From contig JAGOVA010000001.1 of assembly GCA_018061005.1 (NCBI GenBank), positions 62,001-126,000 on the forward strand: a stretch of 64,000 nt of DNA. Direction: 5' to 3'. This document shows positions 28,468 through 35,321 of this stretch, in pieces. The translations under genes were made by a program, and so were the position numbers. The first letter of the stretch is position 1. Each line of letters opens with the position of its first letter. The notes under the pieces were generated by a model. The model saw nothing but the letters and a program-made list of their open reading frames with translations, was not told the origin of the DNA and made no database searches. The DNA comes from Sterolibacterium sp. (GTDB lineage: Bacteria > Pseudomonadota > Gammaproteobacteria > Burkholderiales > Rhodocyclaceae).

Positions 28468-29241
28468 GTGTTGTTGCGACCGCAAAAAATATTCATCACC
28501 GGCGCCTCCGAAGGCATCGGTGCGGCATTGGCGCGTCAATATGCAGGCGCGGACACCGTGCTGGGGCTGGTGGCGCGACGCAGCGAACCGCTCGCCGCGC
28601 TGGCCGCGAGTCTGCCCGGGCGGTGTTTGATTTATCCGCTGGATGTCACGGATGCGGCCGCGTTGAGTGCGGCGGCCGCAGACTTCATCCGTCACGCCGG
28701 GCTACCTGATGTGGTGATCGCCAATGCGGGCGTGAGCATCGGCACGCTGACTGGCGAAAGCGCAGACCTGCCGGTGTTTGCCCAAGTGATGAACGTCAAC
28801 GTGCTGGGCATGGTCAATACCTTTCATCCCTTTGTGTTGCCCCTGCGTGCGGCGCAATCTGGGCAACTGGTCGGTATCGCCTCGGTCGCCGGGATTCGTG
28901 GCTTGCCCGGCGCGAGTGCCTACTGCGCTTCCAAGGCAGCTACCATCAGCTATCTGGAAGCGTTGCGCGTTGAGCTGCGTGGCAGCGGTGTACGTGTCAG
29001 TACCATCCTGCCGGGCTATATCGCCACCCAGATGACCGCGCAAAACCCGTACCGGATGCCGTTCATCTTGCCCGCCGATGAAGCCGCGCGCCGCATTGCC
29101 CGGCTCATCGAACGCAAAGTTAGCTATGCCGTCATGCCCTGGCAGATGGCCATCGTCACCAAACTGTTACGTCTCCTGCCCAATGCCCTGTTCGACCGCA
29201 TCTTCGCCCGCGCCGGTCGCAAACCCCGGCAAACAGAATGA
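28468..29241 (+). CDS. SDR-family NAD(P)-dependent oxidoreductase
   Basis: A 257-residue classical short-chain dehydrogenase. The cofactor motif TGASEGIG is at residues 11-18, NAG at about 88, and the catalytic Ser/Tyr/Lys are in IASVAGIRGLPGAS-AYCASKAA. It starts at GTG 28468 directly after dsbA; no clear Shine-Dalgarno is visible. The hydrophobic C-terminal part (WQMAIVTKLLRLLP) is typical of membrane-associated SDRs acting on lipids or sterol-like substrates, but the substrate is not identifiable. Confidence 0.85.
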   Translation: MLLRPQKIFITGASEGIGAALARQYAGADTVLGLVARRSEPLAALAASLPGRCLIYPLDVTDAAALSAAAADFIRHAGLPDVVIANAGVSIGTLTGESADLPVFAQVMNVNVLGMVNTFHPFVLPLRAAQSGQLVGIASVAGIRGLPGASAYCASKAATISYLEALRVELRGSGVRVSTILPGYIATQMTAQNPYRMPFILPADEAARRIARLIERKVSYAVMPWQMAIVTKLLRLLPNALFDRIFARAGRKPRQTE

Positions 29242-29251
29242 TGCAGAATAA

Positions 29252-29314
29252 TGGGTTCAGGTCTTTAATTATAAGATTTTTGGCAAAAACCTTATAATTA
29301 AAGACCTGACCCCA
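29252..29314. repeat. 63-bp near-perfect palindrome (complete copy of a dispersed repeat)
   Basis: Left arm TGGGTTCAGGTCTTTAATTA plus TAAG (29252-29275) and right arm CTTATAATTAAAGACCTGAC plus CCCA (29291-29314) are inverted copies with one mismatch in 24. The 15-base spacer itself pairs as TTTTTG/CAAAAA around a central G, so almost the whole element could fold into one hairpin. Shorter, degenerate versions of the arm are at 34629-34643 and 36616-36635. It resembles REP/RAYT-type elements; no transposase is nearby. It lies just past the SDR stop and contains the stop codon of the PIN gene. Confidence 0.8.
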
Positions 29315-29813
29315 AGGGGTTTATGAGGCTCATCAACTGTTCTGGCGGCATGATGCGGAACAGGTTTGGCAGTGGTTTGCGGCGAGCCAGTTTGAGCAGG
29401 GCTTTGTCGCTGCTGGTGAGGATGTCGGCCGCAGCGTCGCGGGCGAGTTCGAGGAATTTCTGGTCGTCGCGGTCGCGGCATTTCGGCAGGACGCAGACGG
29501 GGCACGAGGCTGCTGGCACTTGCACGGCGTGGGCGCGATATTCGGCGAATATGGTTTGTTGTTCGGGCAGCGTTAGCTGAAATTCGGGGTAGCCCAGCAC
29601 GCGTTCGAATTCGTCGAGGCAGTCGGTGCGGCTCAGCGCGATCAGGGCGCCAGTTTCGATGGCTACGCGCAGCGGGGCGAAGCGGCTGCCGCCGGGGCGT
29701 TTGTCGAATACCCAGAGCGACAGCAGGACGTTGGTGTCAAACACTACGCGCAGCGGCGAGGGAGTGACCCACGCCGCTGCGGAAGATGGGTGCGGTGATG
29801 CCAGTGGATTCAA
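29298..29813 (-). CDS. PIN-domain toxin-like protein (COG1569 type)
   Basis: A 171-residue PIN-domain ribonuclease candidate. The metal-binding acidic residues are placed as expected: Asp26 in VVFDTNVLLS, Glu in CLDEFERVLGYPEF, Asp in CRDRDDQKFLELA and Asp in LTSSDKALL. It belongs to the 'putative toxin-antitoxin component, PIN family' group, in which an antitoxin partner is often not identified; none is adjacent here. Its last codons and TAA stop lie inside the right arm of the palindrome at 29252-29314, so the insertion of that repeat probably reshaped the C-terminus. Confidence 0.8.
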   Translation of the reverse strand: MNPLASPHPSSAAAWVTPSPLRVVFDTNVLLSLWVFDKRPGGSRFAPLRVAIETGALIALSRTDCLDEFERVLGYPEFQLTLPEQQTIFAEYRAHAVQVPAASCPVCVLPKCRDRDDQKFLELARDAAADILTSSDKALLKLARRKPLPNLFRIMPPEQLMSLINPLGSGL

Positions 29814-29832
29814 CCTGAAAACTCAGTTCAAG

Positions 29833-29890
29833 CACAAAAAACCCGTCGCCATTTACGCTTCGACAAGCTCAAGGCGAACGGGTTTTTGTG
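29833..29890. terminator. hairpin with flanking A- and T-runs (bidirectional terminator-like)
   Basis: CACAAAAAACCCGTCGCC (29833-29850) pairs with GGCGAACGGGTTTTTGTG (29873-29890), with one bulge in each arm. The stem carries A-rich and T-rich ends, so it resembles a terminator in both directions. Its loop contains one copy of the TTCGACAAGCTC repeat. Confidence 0.5.
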
Positions 29891-30065
29891 GAGACACGCC
29901 TTTGTGGAGGCGGCCAAAAGGTGAAAAGATAAGCTGATTAGCAACCAACGTCAGCCCGATTTTCCGCGCAGGGTTCGACAAGCTCACCACGAACGGAAAT
30001 TAGTAGCTGATTCAGCTCAAGGCTGTTCGCCCTGAGCAGCTTGCGCAGCACGCGTGTCGAAGGGG
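29856..30065. repeat. three copies of the TTCGACAAGCTC / GAACGG intergenic repeat
   Basis: Copies are at 29856-29882 (CTTCGACAAGCTCAAGGCGA then ACGGG), 29972-29996 (GTTCGACAAGCTCACCACGA then ACGG) and, inverted, 30025-30065 (GTTCGCCCTGAGC ... GTGTCGAAGGG with a 17-base insertion). The core equals a short element dispersed in intergenic DNA of many proteobacteria. The 288-bp gap between the PIN gene and phaC is mostly made of this; I see no further gene in it. Confidence 0.65.
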
Positions 30066-30101
30066 GTCGGGGATCAACAACGGCAGCTGCGGTTTTTAGG
30101 T

Positions 30102-31964
30102 TCAAGCCTTTTCAGTGATTTTGGATGATTTTTCGGCTTTGTCAGTCTTGGCCGTCTTGTCGAGACGGAATTTGACGAAGGAGCCGGGGGCCTCTTCGAT
30201 CACCTTGAGCTTGCCCTTGGCCGGGTCGCGGGCAGGCACCATGCGGCTGTCTTGCTTGCTGATCCAAGCCTGCCAGTCGTTCCACCAGGAGCCCTGATGC
30301 TGCTCAGTGCCGTCGAACCATTCTTCGGGCGTTTCGGGCAGACGTTTGCAGTTGCTGGTCCAGTAGCTGTATTTGTTGGCCGACGGCGGATTGACAATGC
30401 CGGCGATGTGCCCCGAGCCGCCCAGCACGAAGCGCGTCTGGCCGGCCATGCGCTTGGCGCCGAGATAAACGCCCTTCCACGGGGCGATGTGGTCTTCGAT
30501 GGTGGAAATGAAGTAGCTGGGGGTTTTGATCTTGTTGATGTCGATCGGCACGCCGGCCAGGGTGATGCCGCCCGGTTCCTTGAGCAGGTTCTTCATGTAC
30601 ATGTTACGCAGATAGAAACTGTGCATCTTGTACGGCATGCGGGTGGAATCGGAGTTCCAGTAGAGCAGGTCGAAGGGGAAGGGCTGCTTGCCCATCAGGT
30701 AGTTGTTCACCACGAAGGACCAGATCAGGTCGTTGGCGCGCAGCATGTTGAAGGTGGTGGCCATTTCCGCGCCTTCGAGGTAGCCGCGTTCTTCCATCTT
30801 CTTTTCGAGGCTGGAAACCTGCTGTTCGTCGATGAACACGCCCAGTTCGCCGGGCACGGAGAAGTCCATCAGGGTGACGAAATAGGTGGCTGAAGCGATG
30901 CGCTTGTCTTTGATGTTGTCGAGATAGCCGATGGTGGAGGCGAGCAGCGTGCCGCCCAAGCAGTAGCCGATCAGGTTCACTTCGGTTTCACCCGTTTGAC
31001 GGCAGACGGCTTCCAGCGCGGTCAGCGAGCCTTGCGTGAGATAGTCGTCAAAGGACTTTTGCGCCAGCTTGGCATCGGGGTTGACCCATGAAATCACAAA
31101 TACGGTGTGTCCTTGATCGGTCGCCCATTTGATGAAGGAGTTGGACTGGCGCAGATCGAGGATGTAGAACTTGTTGATCCACGGCGGGATGATGAGCAGC
31201 GGCCGCTTCAGCACTTCGGTGGTGGTCGGGTTGAACTGCAGGAGCTGCATCAGCTCGTTCTGGAAGATCACCTTGCCGGGCGTGGTGCCGACGTTGTGGC
31301 CGACTTCGAAGGCGGTCGGGTCGGTCATCTTGACGCGCAGCTGGCCTTCGCCTTCTTCGATGTCACGCAACAGGTTGTTGAAGCCGTTGAGCAGGTTCTG
31401 GCCGTGGGTCTTGACGGTTTCGCGCAGCACTTCAGGGTTGGTCAGCGCGAAGTTGGACGGTGCCAGGGCATCGATGAACTGACGGGTGAAGAAATTGACT
31501 TTCTTCTGTGCGTTTTCGGGCAGGCCTTCGACACAGCAGACGGTGTCATGCACATGGCGTGCGGTGACCAGGTAGGATTGCTTGATGAAATCAAACAAGA
31601 AGTGATCTTCCCATTCGGCATCCTTGAAACGGCCATCCCCCTTGACGGGTGTCGCCACCGGTTGCGCGCCCATTCCGCTCAGGCGCAGCATGGAGTGTTG
31701 CCAGAGCGACATGTAGTCGCGCACCAGATTCATCTGCAACTGCGCCAGCTTGTAGGGGTTGGCCAGCAGCTTGCTGGTCATGTCCATGAAGGCCTGGGCG
31801 ATGCCCAGTTCATCGGCCGGGGCACTGATGCCCTTTTTCATCTGGCGATGAACGTGATCGTTGATGAGTTTGGAGGCGCGCTGGGCGATTTCGCCGTAAA
31901 CCTTGGCGACTTCCGTGGGGTTGGGCAGGGTGGGTTTGACTTCTTCCTGGGCTTGCTTGCTCAT
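30102..31964 (-). CDS. phaC: class I poly(3-hydroxyalkanoate) synthase
   Basis: A 620-residue PHA synthase polymerising (R)-3-hydroxyacyl-CoA (typically 3-hydroxybutyryl-CoA) on the storage granule. The lipase-like box GYCLGG carries the catalytic Cys at about residue 335; the Asp and His of the triad are in EDHIAPWKG and GSGHIAGI. The N-terminal PhaC_N domain and WNSDSTRMP/WTSNCKRLPETPEEW are typical of class I. ATG 31964 has GGAG nine bases upstream, preferred over the TTG just before it. phaA, phaB, phaR and phasins are absent nearby. It lies downstream of an MBL-fold gene, 44 bp apart. Confidence 0.95.
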   Translation of the reverse strand: MSKQAQEEVKPTLPNPTEVAKVYGEIAQRASKLINDHVHRQMKKGISAPADELGIAQAFMDMTSKLLANPYKLAQLQMNLVRDYMSLWQHSMLRLSGMGAQPVATPVKGDGRFKDAEWEDHFLFDFIKQSYLVTARHVHDTVCCVEGLPENAQKKVNFFTRQFIDALAPSNFALTNPEVLRETVKTHGQNLLNGFNNLLRDIEEGEGQLRVKMTDPTAFEVGHNVGTTPGKVIFQNELMQLLQFNPTTTEVLKRPLLIIPPWINKFYILDLRQSNSFIKWATDQGHTVFVISWVNPDAKLAQKSFDDYLTQGSLTALEAVCRQTGETEVNLIGYCLGGTLLASTIGYLDNIKDKRIASATYFVTLMDFSVPGELGVFIDEQQVSSLEKKMEERGYLEGAEMATTFNMLRANDLIWSFVVNNYLMGKQPFPFDLLYWNSDSTRMPYKMHSFYLRNMYMKNLLKEPGGITLAGVPIDINKIKTPSYFISTIEDHIAPWKGVYLGAKRMAGQTRFVLGGSGHIAGIVNPPSANKYSYWTSNCKRLPETPEEWFDGTEQHQGSWWNDWQAWISKQDSRMVPARDPAKGKLKVIEEAPGSFVKFRLDKTAKTDKAEKSSKITEKA

Positions 31965-32008
31965 CAAAAAACTCCGGTGAAATGGGGGGGGCGGCTGAAA
32001 ACAGAAAA

Positions 32009-33028
32009 CTACGATAAGGCGCGGTAACGCAGCGTACAGCCATCATCGAAACGGCGGATGCGTTGTCGCTGTTCAAGATAATTGAGGTGGGCGATGGTTT
32101 CGCCCATCGCAAATTGCAGTTGATGCGGGTCGCTGATGTCGCGGTCGAACAGGGCGGGCAACAGTTCGGCGGCGGATTTCGCTTGCGTCATGCAGGCGGC
32201 TTCTAGTGCGGTGCAACGCTGGGTGTGATGCTGCTGCAATTGCCCGATCCGCTCGTGCAGGCCGCGAAAGGGCTTGCCATGCGAGGGCAGTACCAGCGTG
32301 TCGGGCGGCAGGGGCAGGAAGCGTTCGAGCGAACCGAGGTATTCCTGCAGGGCATCGCTATCCGGCGTGGCGGCGCTGACGTGTACATTGGTGGTGATGC
32401 GTGGCAGCAGCATGTCGCCGGAGATCAGCACGCCCGCCGCTTCACAATATAGTGCGGCATGTTCGGGGGCGTGGCCGTAGCCGACGATCACCCGCCATGT
32501 GCGGCCGCCGATGTTGAGCAGATCGTTGTCGTGCAGCCGGGTATAGGTGCGGGGCATGGTCGGCACACCGCGCAGGAAGGCGTTGCCGCGCGATTCGAAT
32601 GCGGCGGCGCGTGCGGCATCGAGGCCGTGACGGATGAAGAAGGCGGTTGCCGCACGGTAGCCATAACCATCCGGCCCCGCGCGCAGAAGATGGGCGATGG
32701 CAAATTCACCCTGGGTGATCCACAGCCGCGCACCGCTTTGCTGTTCCAGCCAGCCTGCCAGCCCGAGGTGATCCGGGTGGCAGTGGGTGACGATCTGGCG
32801 GGTCAGCCGGTACTGGCCGAGCAGCTGTGTCCAGTGTGCCTGCACGGCTTCCAGCGCAATGCCGGTGTCTACGGCCGCCCAGCCGCTGCCCTGCTCATCG
32901 GTATCGCCGATCAGCCACAGATTGACGTGGTCAAGCGCGAACGGCAGCGGCATGCGTATCCAGCGCAGCTGCGCGGCAATTTCGAGGGCCGTGCCCGCGT
33001 CAGGAAGTTGTTCGTAGGGATAATGCAT
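32009..33028 (-). CDS. MBL-fold metallo-hydrolase
   Basis: A 339-residue metallo-beta-lactamase-fold hydrolase. The zinc motif THCHPDH supplies His82, His84, Asp86 and His87; further ligands are in GHAPEHA, SGDMLLP and LPSHGKP. It resembles glyoxalase II-like or acyl-CoA/lactone hydrolases with a C-terminal helical domain. ATG 33028 is preferred to an upstream in-frame start that has no support. Placement directly upstream of phaC suggests a link to acyl-CoA or hydroxyacyl metabolism, but this is inference. Confidence 0.85.
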   Translation of the reverse strand: MHYPYEQLPDAGTALEIAAQLRWIRMPLPFALDHVNLWLIGDTDEQGSGWAAVDTGIALEAVQAHWTQLLGQYRLTRQIVTHCHPDHLGLAGWLEQQSGARLWITQGEFAIAHLLRAGPDGYGYRAATAFFIRHGLDAARAAAFESRGNAFLRGVPTMPRTYTRLHDNDLLNIGGRTWRVIVGYGHAPEHAALYCEAAGVLISGDMLLPRITTNVHVSAATPDSDALQEYLGSLERFLPLPPDTLVLPSHGKPFRGLHERIGQLQQHHTQRCTALEAACMTQAKSAAELLPALFDRDISDPHQLQFAMGETIAHLNYLEQRQRIRRFDDGCTLRYRALS

Positions 33029-33149
33029 GAATGAGCGGTGCGCCCCTGTGTCGGGGGCGTTGTACAAAGACCAAGCGATAAATCAACAAAGCGGAGATTT
33101 TACCCGAGTACGTCAGCCTATGGTGCGGTGCAGCATATGCTGTTGGAAA

Positions 33150-33434
33150 TCAGTTTTGCAGAAAGCGTTCGATCATGCTCGCCAAGGCCACCAGGGTTTC
33201 CCACATGGGATAGTGCCCCGCGTTGGCCATGACTTCCAGGCGGGCATTGGGGTACCAGGCCATGAAGGTGCTGTCGATCAGGGCTTTGTTGACCGCCGGG
33301 TCATGCTCACCGATGACCACCAAGAGCGGCGTGGCCTGACCATTGATCTGCGCGGCGAAATCTTCGTGCGCCCAGGTGTTGAGATATGCCGCAAAGGCGG
33401 CGGGTGTGGCGTGGGTCAGCGAATGGTCAACCAT
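33150..33434 (-). pseudogene. alpha/beta-hydrolase remnant (C-terminal third only)
   Basis: The 94-residue frame holds only the end of an alpha/beta-hydrolase fold: PLLVVIGEHDPAVN carries the catalytic-acid position and NAGHYPMWE the catalytic His, followed by the last helix (MIERFLQN). The nucleophile elbow and the first about 170 residues expected for the family are missing. Its ATG (33434) lies six bases past the acyl-CoA dehydrogenase stop, with no ribosome-binding site. Most likely a 5'-truncated relic left by a deletion that brought the dehydrogenase next to it; a functional 94-residue hydrolase is implausible. Confidence 0.7.
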
Positions 33435-33439
33435 TTTTA

Positions 33440-34609
33440 TCAGGCAAACCCGAGCTGGCGCGCGGCAAAATCGAGGAGGATTTCTTCCGAACCCCCGCCC
33501 ACCACATGAGCGCGCACATCACGGTAAATGCGTTCGATTTTAACGCCCTTGATGAAGCTTGCCCCACCAAGTATCTGCGCGCATTCTCGGGCACAGTGAT
33601 CCAGCGTGCGTGAAGCCTGCACCTTGCACAGCGCGGTGATGCCGTAATCGAGTTTGTCGTTCTGATACGCCCAAGCCAGCTGATCGACCAGCGCCTGTGT
33701 CGCACTAATCTGCCGCACCATCTCGGCAAACTTGTGACGGATCACCTGATTCTTGATGAGCGGCTTGCCGAACGTTACCCGCTGCTTCGCCCATTCGTGC
33801 GCCTCATCCACCGCGCAGCGGGCGTAAGCCAGCATCCCGGCCGACATGCCGATACGCTCGGCGTTGAGGTTGTGCACCACCGCCATGAAGCCGTTGTCCT
33901 CCGGGCCGATGATGTTTTCCAGCGGAATTTCCACGTCGTCGAAATACAGCGCGGCGGTATCCGACATATGCCAGCCCATCTTGTCGAGTTTGGTCTGCGT
34001 AAAACCCTTGCGTCCCTTTTCGACCAGAAACAGCGCCAGACCATCCGGCCCCGGCCCACCGGCGCGCGCCACCACCGTGTAGTAATCGGCACGCATACCG
34101 CCACTGATGAACATCTTGGAACCGTTCAACACCCAGCGATCGCCGCGTTTTTCCGCGCGCATCTGGATGGCGGAAACATCCGAGCCACCCGAAGGCTCGG
34201 TGATGCAGATCGACATCAACCGGCGCCCGGCCAGCACATCCGGCGCGATGCGTTGCTTCATTTCATCCGTGCCCAGCTTGATGATGGGTGTGAGTGCCAC
34301 GCTGTGGATCATCAACGCCGGTTGCAAGCCGCTGGCGCCGGTTTTCGCCAGCTCCTCGGTCGCCACCAACCCGTGGAACATATCCACCCCCTGCGAAATA
34401 CCGCCATATTCCTCGGGAAAGCCCTGCTGCAGCAAGCCGATCTCCGCCGCTTTGAGATGCACCTCGCGCGGCACTTCACCGGCGGCCTCCCAGGCATCGA
34501 CATGCGGCATGATTTCCTTGTTCACAAAGCGCCGCACCGTCTGCGCCCATTCTTCGTGGCTTGCGTTGTAGAACGGCGAATTCGCCCGCCAGTCGTCAAA
34601 AAGTGCCAT
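33440..34609 (-). CDS. acyl-CoA dehydrogenase
   Basis: A 389-residue FAD-dependent acyl-CoA dehydrogenase introducing an alpha,beta double bond. Typical motifs are CITEPSGGSDVSAI (about 135-148) and WVLNGSKMFISGG. The usual C-terminal catalytic Glu (in IYEGT) is Gly here (VVGGGSEEI), while Glu251 in NAERIGMSAG matches the alternative base position of isovaleryl-CoA and long-chain enzymes, so the enzyme should be active with that geometry and may accept branched substrates. It is minus strand, downstream of the membrane protein and racemase genes, and ends just before a hydrolase remnant. Confidence 0.9.
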   Translation of the reverse strand: MALFDDWRANSPFYNASHEEWAQTVRRFVNKEIMPHVDAWEAAGEVPREVHLKAAEIGLLQQGFPEEYGGISQGVDMFHGLVATEELAKTGASGLQPALMIHSVALTPIIKLGTDEMKQRIAPDVLAGRRLMSICITEPSGGSDVSAIQMRAEKRGDRWVLNGSKMFISGGMRADYYTVVARAGGPGPDGLALFLVEKGRKGFTQTKLDKMGWHMSDTAALYFDDVEIPLENIIGPEDNGFMAVVHNLNAERIGMSAGMLAYARCAVDEAHEWAKQRVTFGKPLIKNQVIRHKFAEMVRQISATQALVDQLAWAYQNDKLDYGITALCKVQASRTLDHCARECAQILGGASFIKGVKIERIYRDVRAHVVGGGSEEILLDFAARQLGFA

Positions 34610-34628
34610 GGTGATCCTTCAAAAAAGA

Positions 34629-34643
34629 TGGGGTCAGGTCTTT
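34629..34643 (+). repeat. half-copy of the palindromic repeat
   Basis: TGGGGTCAGGTCTTT is identical to the outer 15 bases of the arm of the 29252-29314 palindrome. It lies between the acyl-CoA dehydrogenase start (34609) and the membrane-protein stop (34646). After it the match decays (CATCATA). An inverted, degenerate partner is at 36616-36635. Confidence 0.6.
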
Positions 34644-34645
34644 CA

Positions 34646-35314
34646 TCATAGCCATCCCAACAGACCGCCAAAATACATCAGGCTGACTGAAACTATTCCG
34701 CCGAGCCAGCCGACCACTTTGATCTGCTGTCGCGTGGTGGGCAGATCATGCACCCAGTATGCCATCAGGAAAAATGGCAGATAGCCGATTGTGAAAATGG
34801 CGTAGGGGAAGCTACGGCTCCAGTAGGTGTATTCCCAGGACAACACGCCGACGGCATTGAGCACACATTCGATCGCCACTGCCATTATCGAATTGAGGAT
34901 GGCAAAGAACCAGCGGTTGTTGATGCCCAGAATGCGAAGTTTAGGATCGGTCGGTAGCAGCAGTACGGCGGTGACTCCGAAGACAGCAAACATCAGGCAG
35001 ATTTCGATGTTGAGTCCGATCAGGATCAGGTAAGCGGTATCGCCGGAAGCGATCCAGAATGGCGCGTAGCCGGTGAAATGAAAGATGAGGGCATTCCAGA
35101 TTTCGTTGATCCAGTCCATGCACCAGAACGCAAGGCCACCAAATACCACCGACCAGCGCTGGGCATGTATCTGTTGTGCATAAACGTACAGTACGATCAG
35201 CAGCAGGGGAATTACATACCATTGGAAGTGTGTTGGATCGCGCAACATGGTGAGGGCGCGCGTGGCAGATTCGGCAGGCATCATGGCGGTGTGGAAAATA
35301 GGGGTTAGTTCCAT
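34646..35314 (-). CDS. polytopic membrane protein, family not recognised
   Basis: About 222 residues from ATG 35314 with six probable membrane helices (about 30-48, 55-80, 92-120, 135-155, 165-185, 200-220). Acidic and Asn residues sit inside predicted helices: FWCMDWINEIWN in helix 2, GLNIEICLMF in helix 3 and AIECVLNAVG in helix 4. Such buried charges suggest an active site or ligand-binding cavity rather than a simple anchor. I do not recognise a family. It lies 7 bp downstream of the racemase-like gene on the same strand, so the two are surely co-transcribed; a role in uptake or in-membrane conversion of a hydrophobic substrate is a guess. ATG at 35281 or nearby is an alternative start. 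Confidence 0.65.
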   Translation of the reverse strand: MELTPIFHTAMMPAESATRALTMLRDPTHFQWYVIPLLLIVLYVYAQQIHAQRWSVVFGGLAFWCMDWINEIWNALIFHFTGYAPFWIASGDTAYLILIGLNIEICLMFAVFGVTAVLLLPTDPKLRILGINNRWFFAILNSIMAVAIECVLNAVGVLSWEYTYWSRSFPYAIFTIGYLPFFLMAYWVHDLPTTRQQIKVVGWLGGIVSVSLMYFGGLLGWL

Positions 35315-35321
35315 CGGGAGA

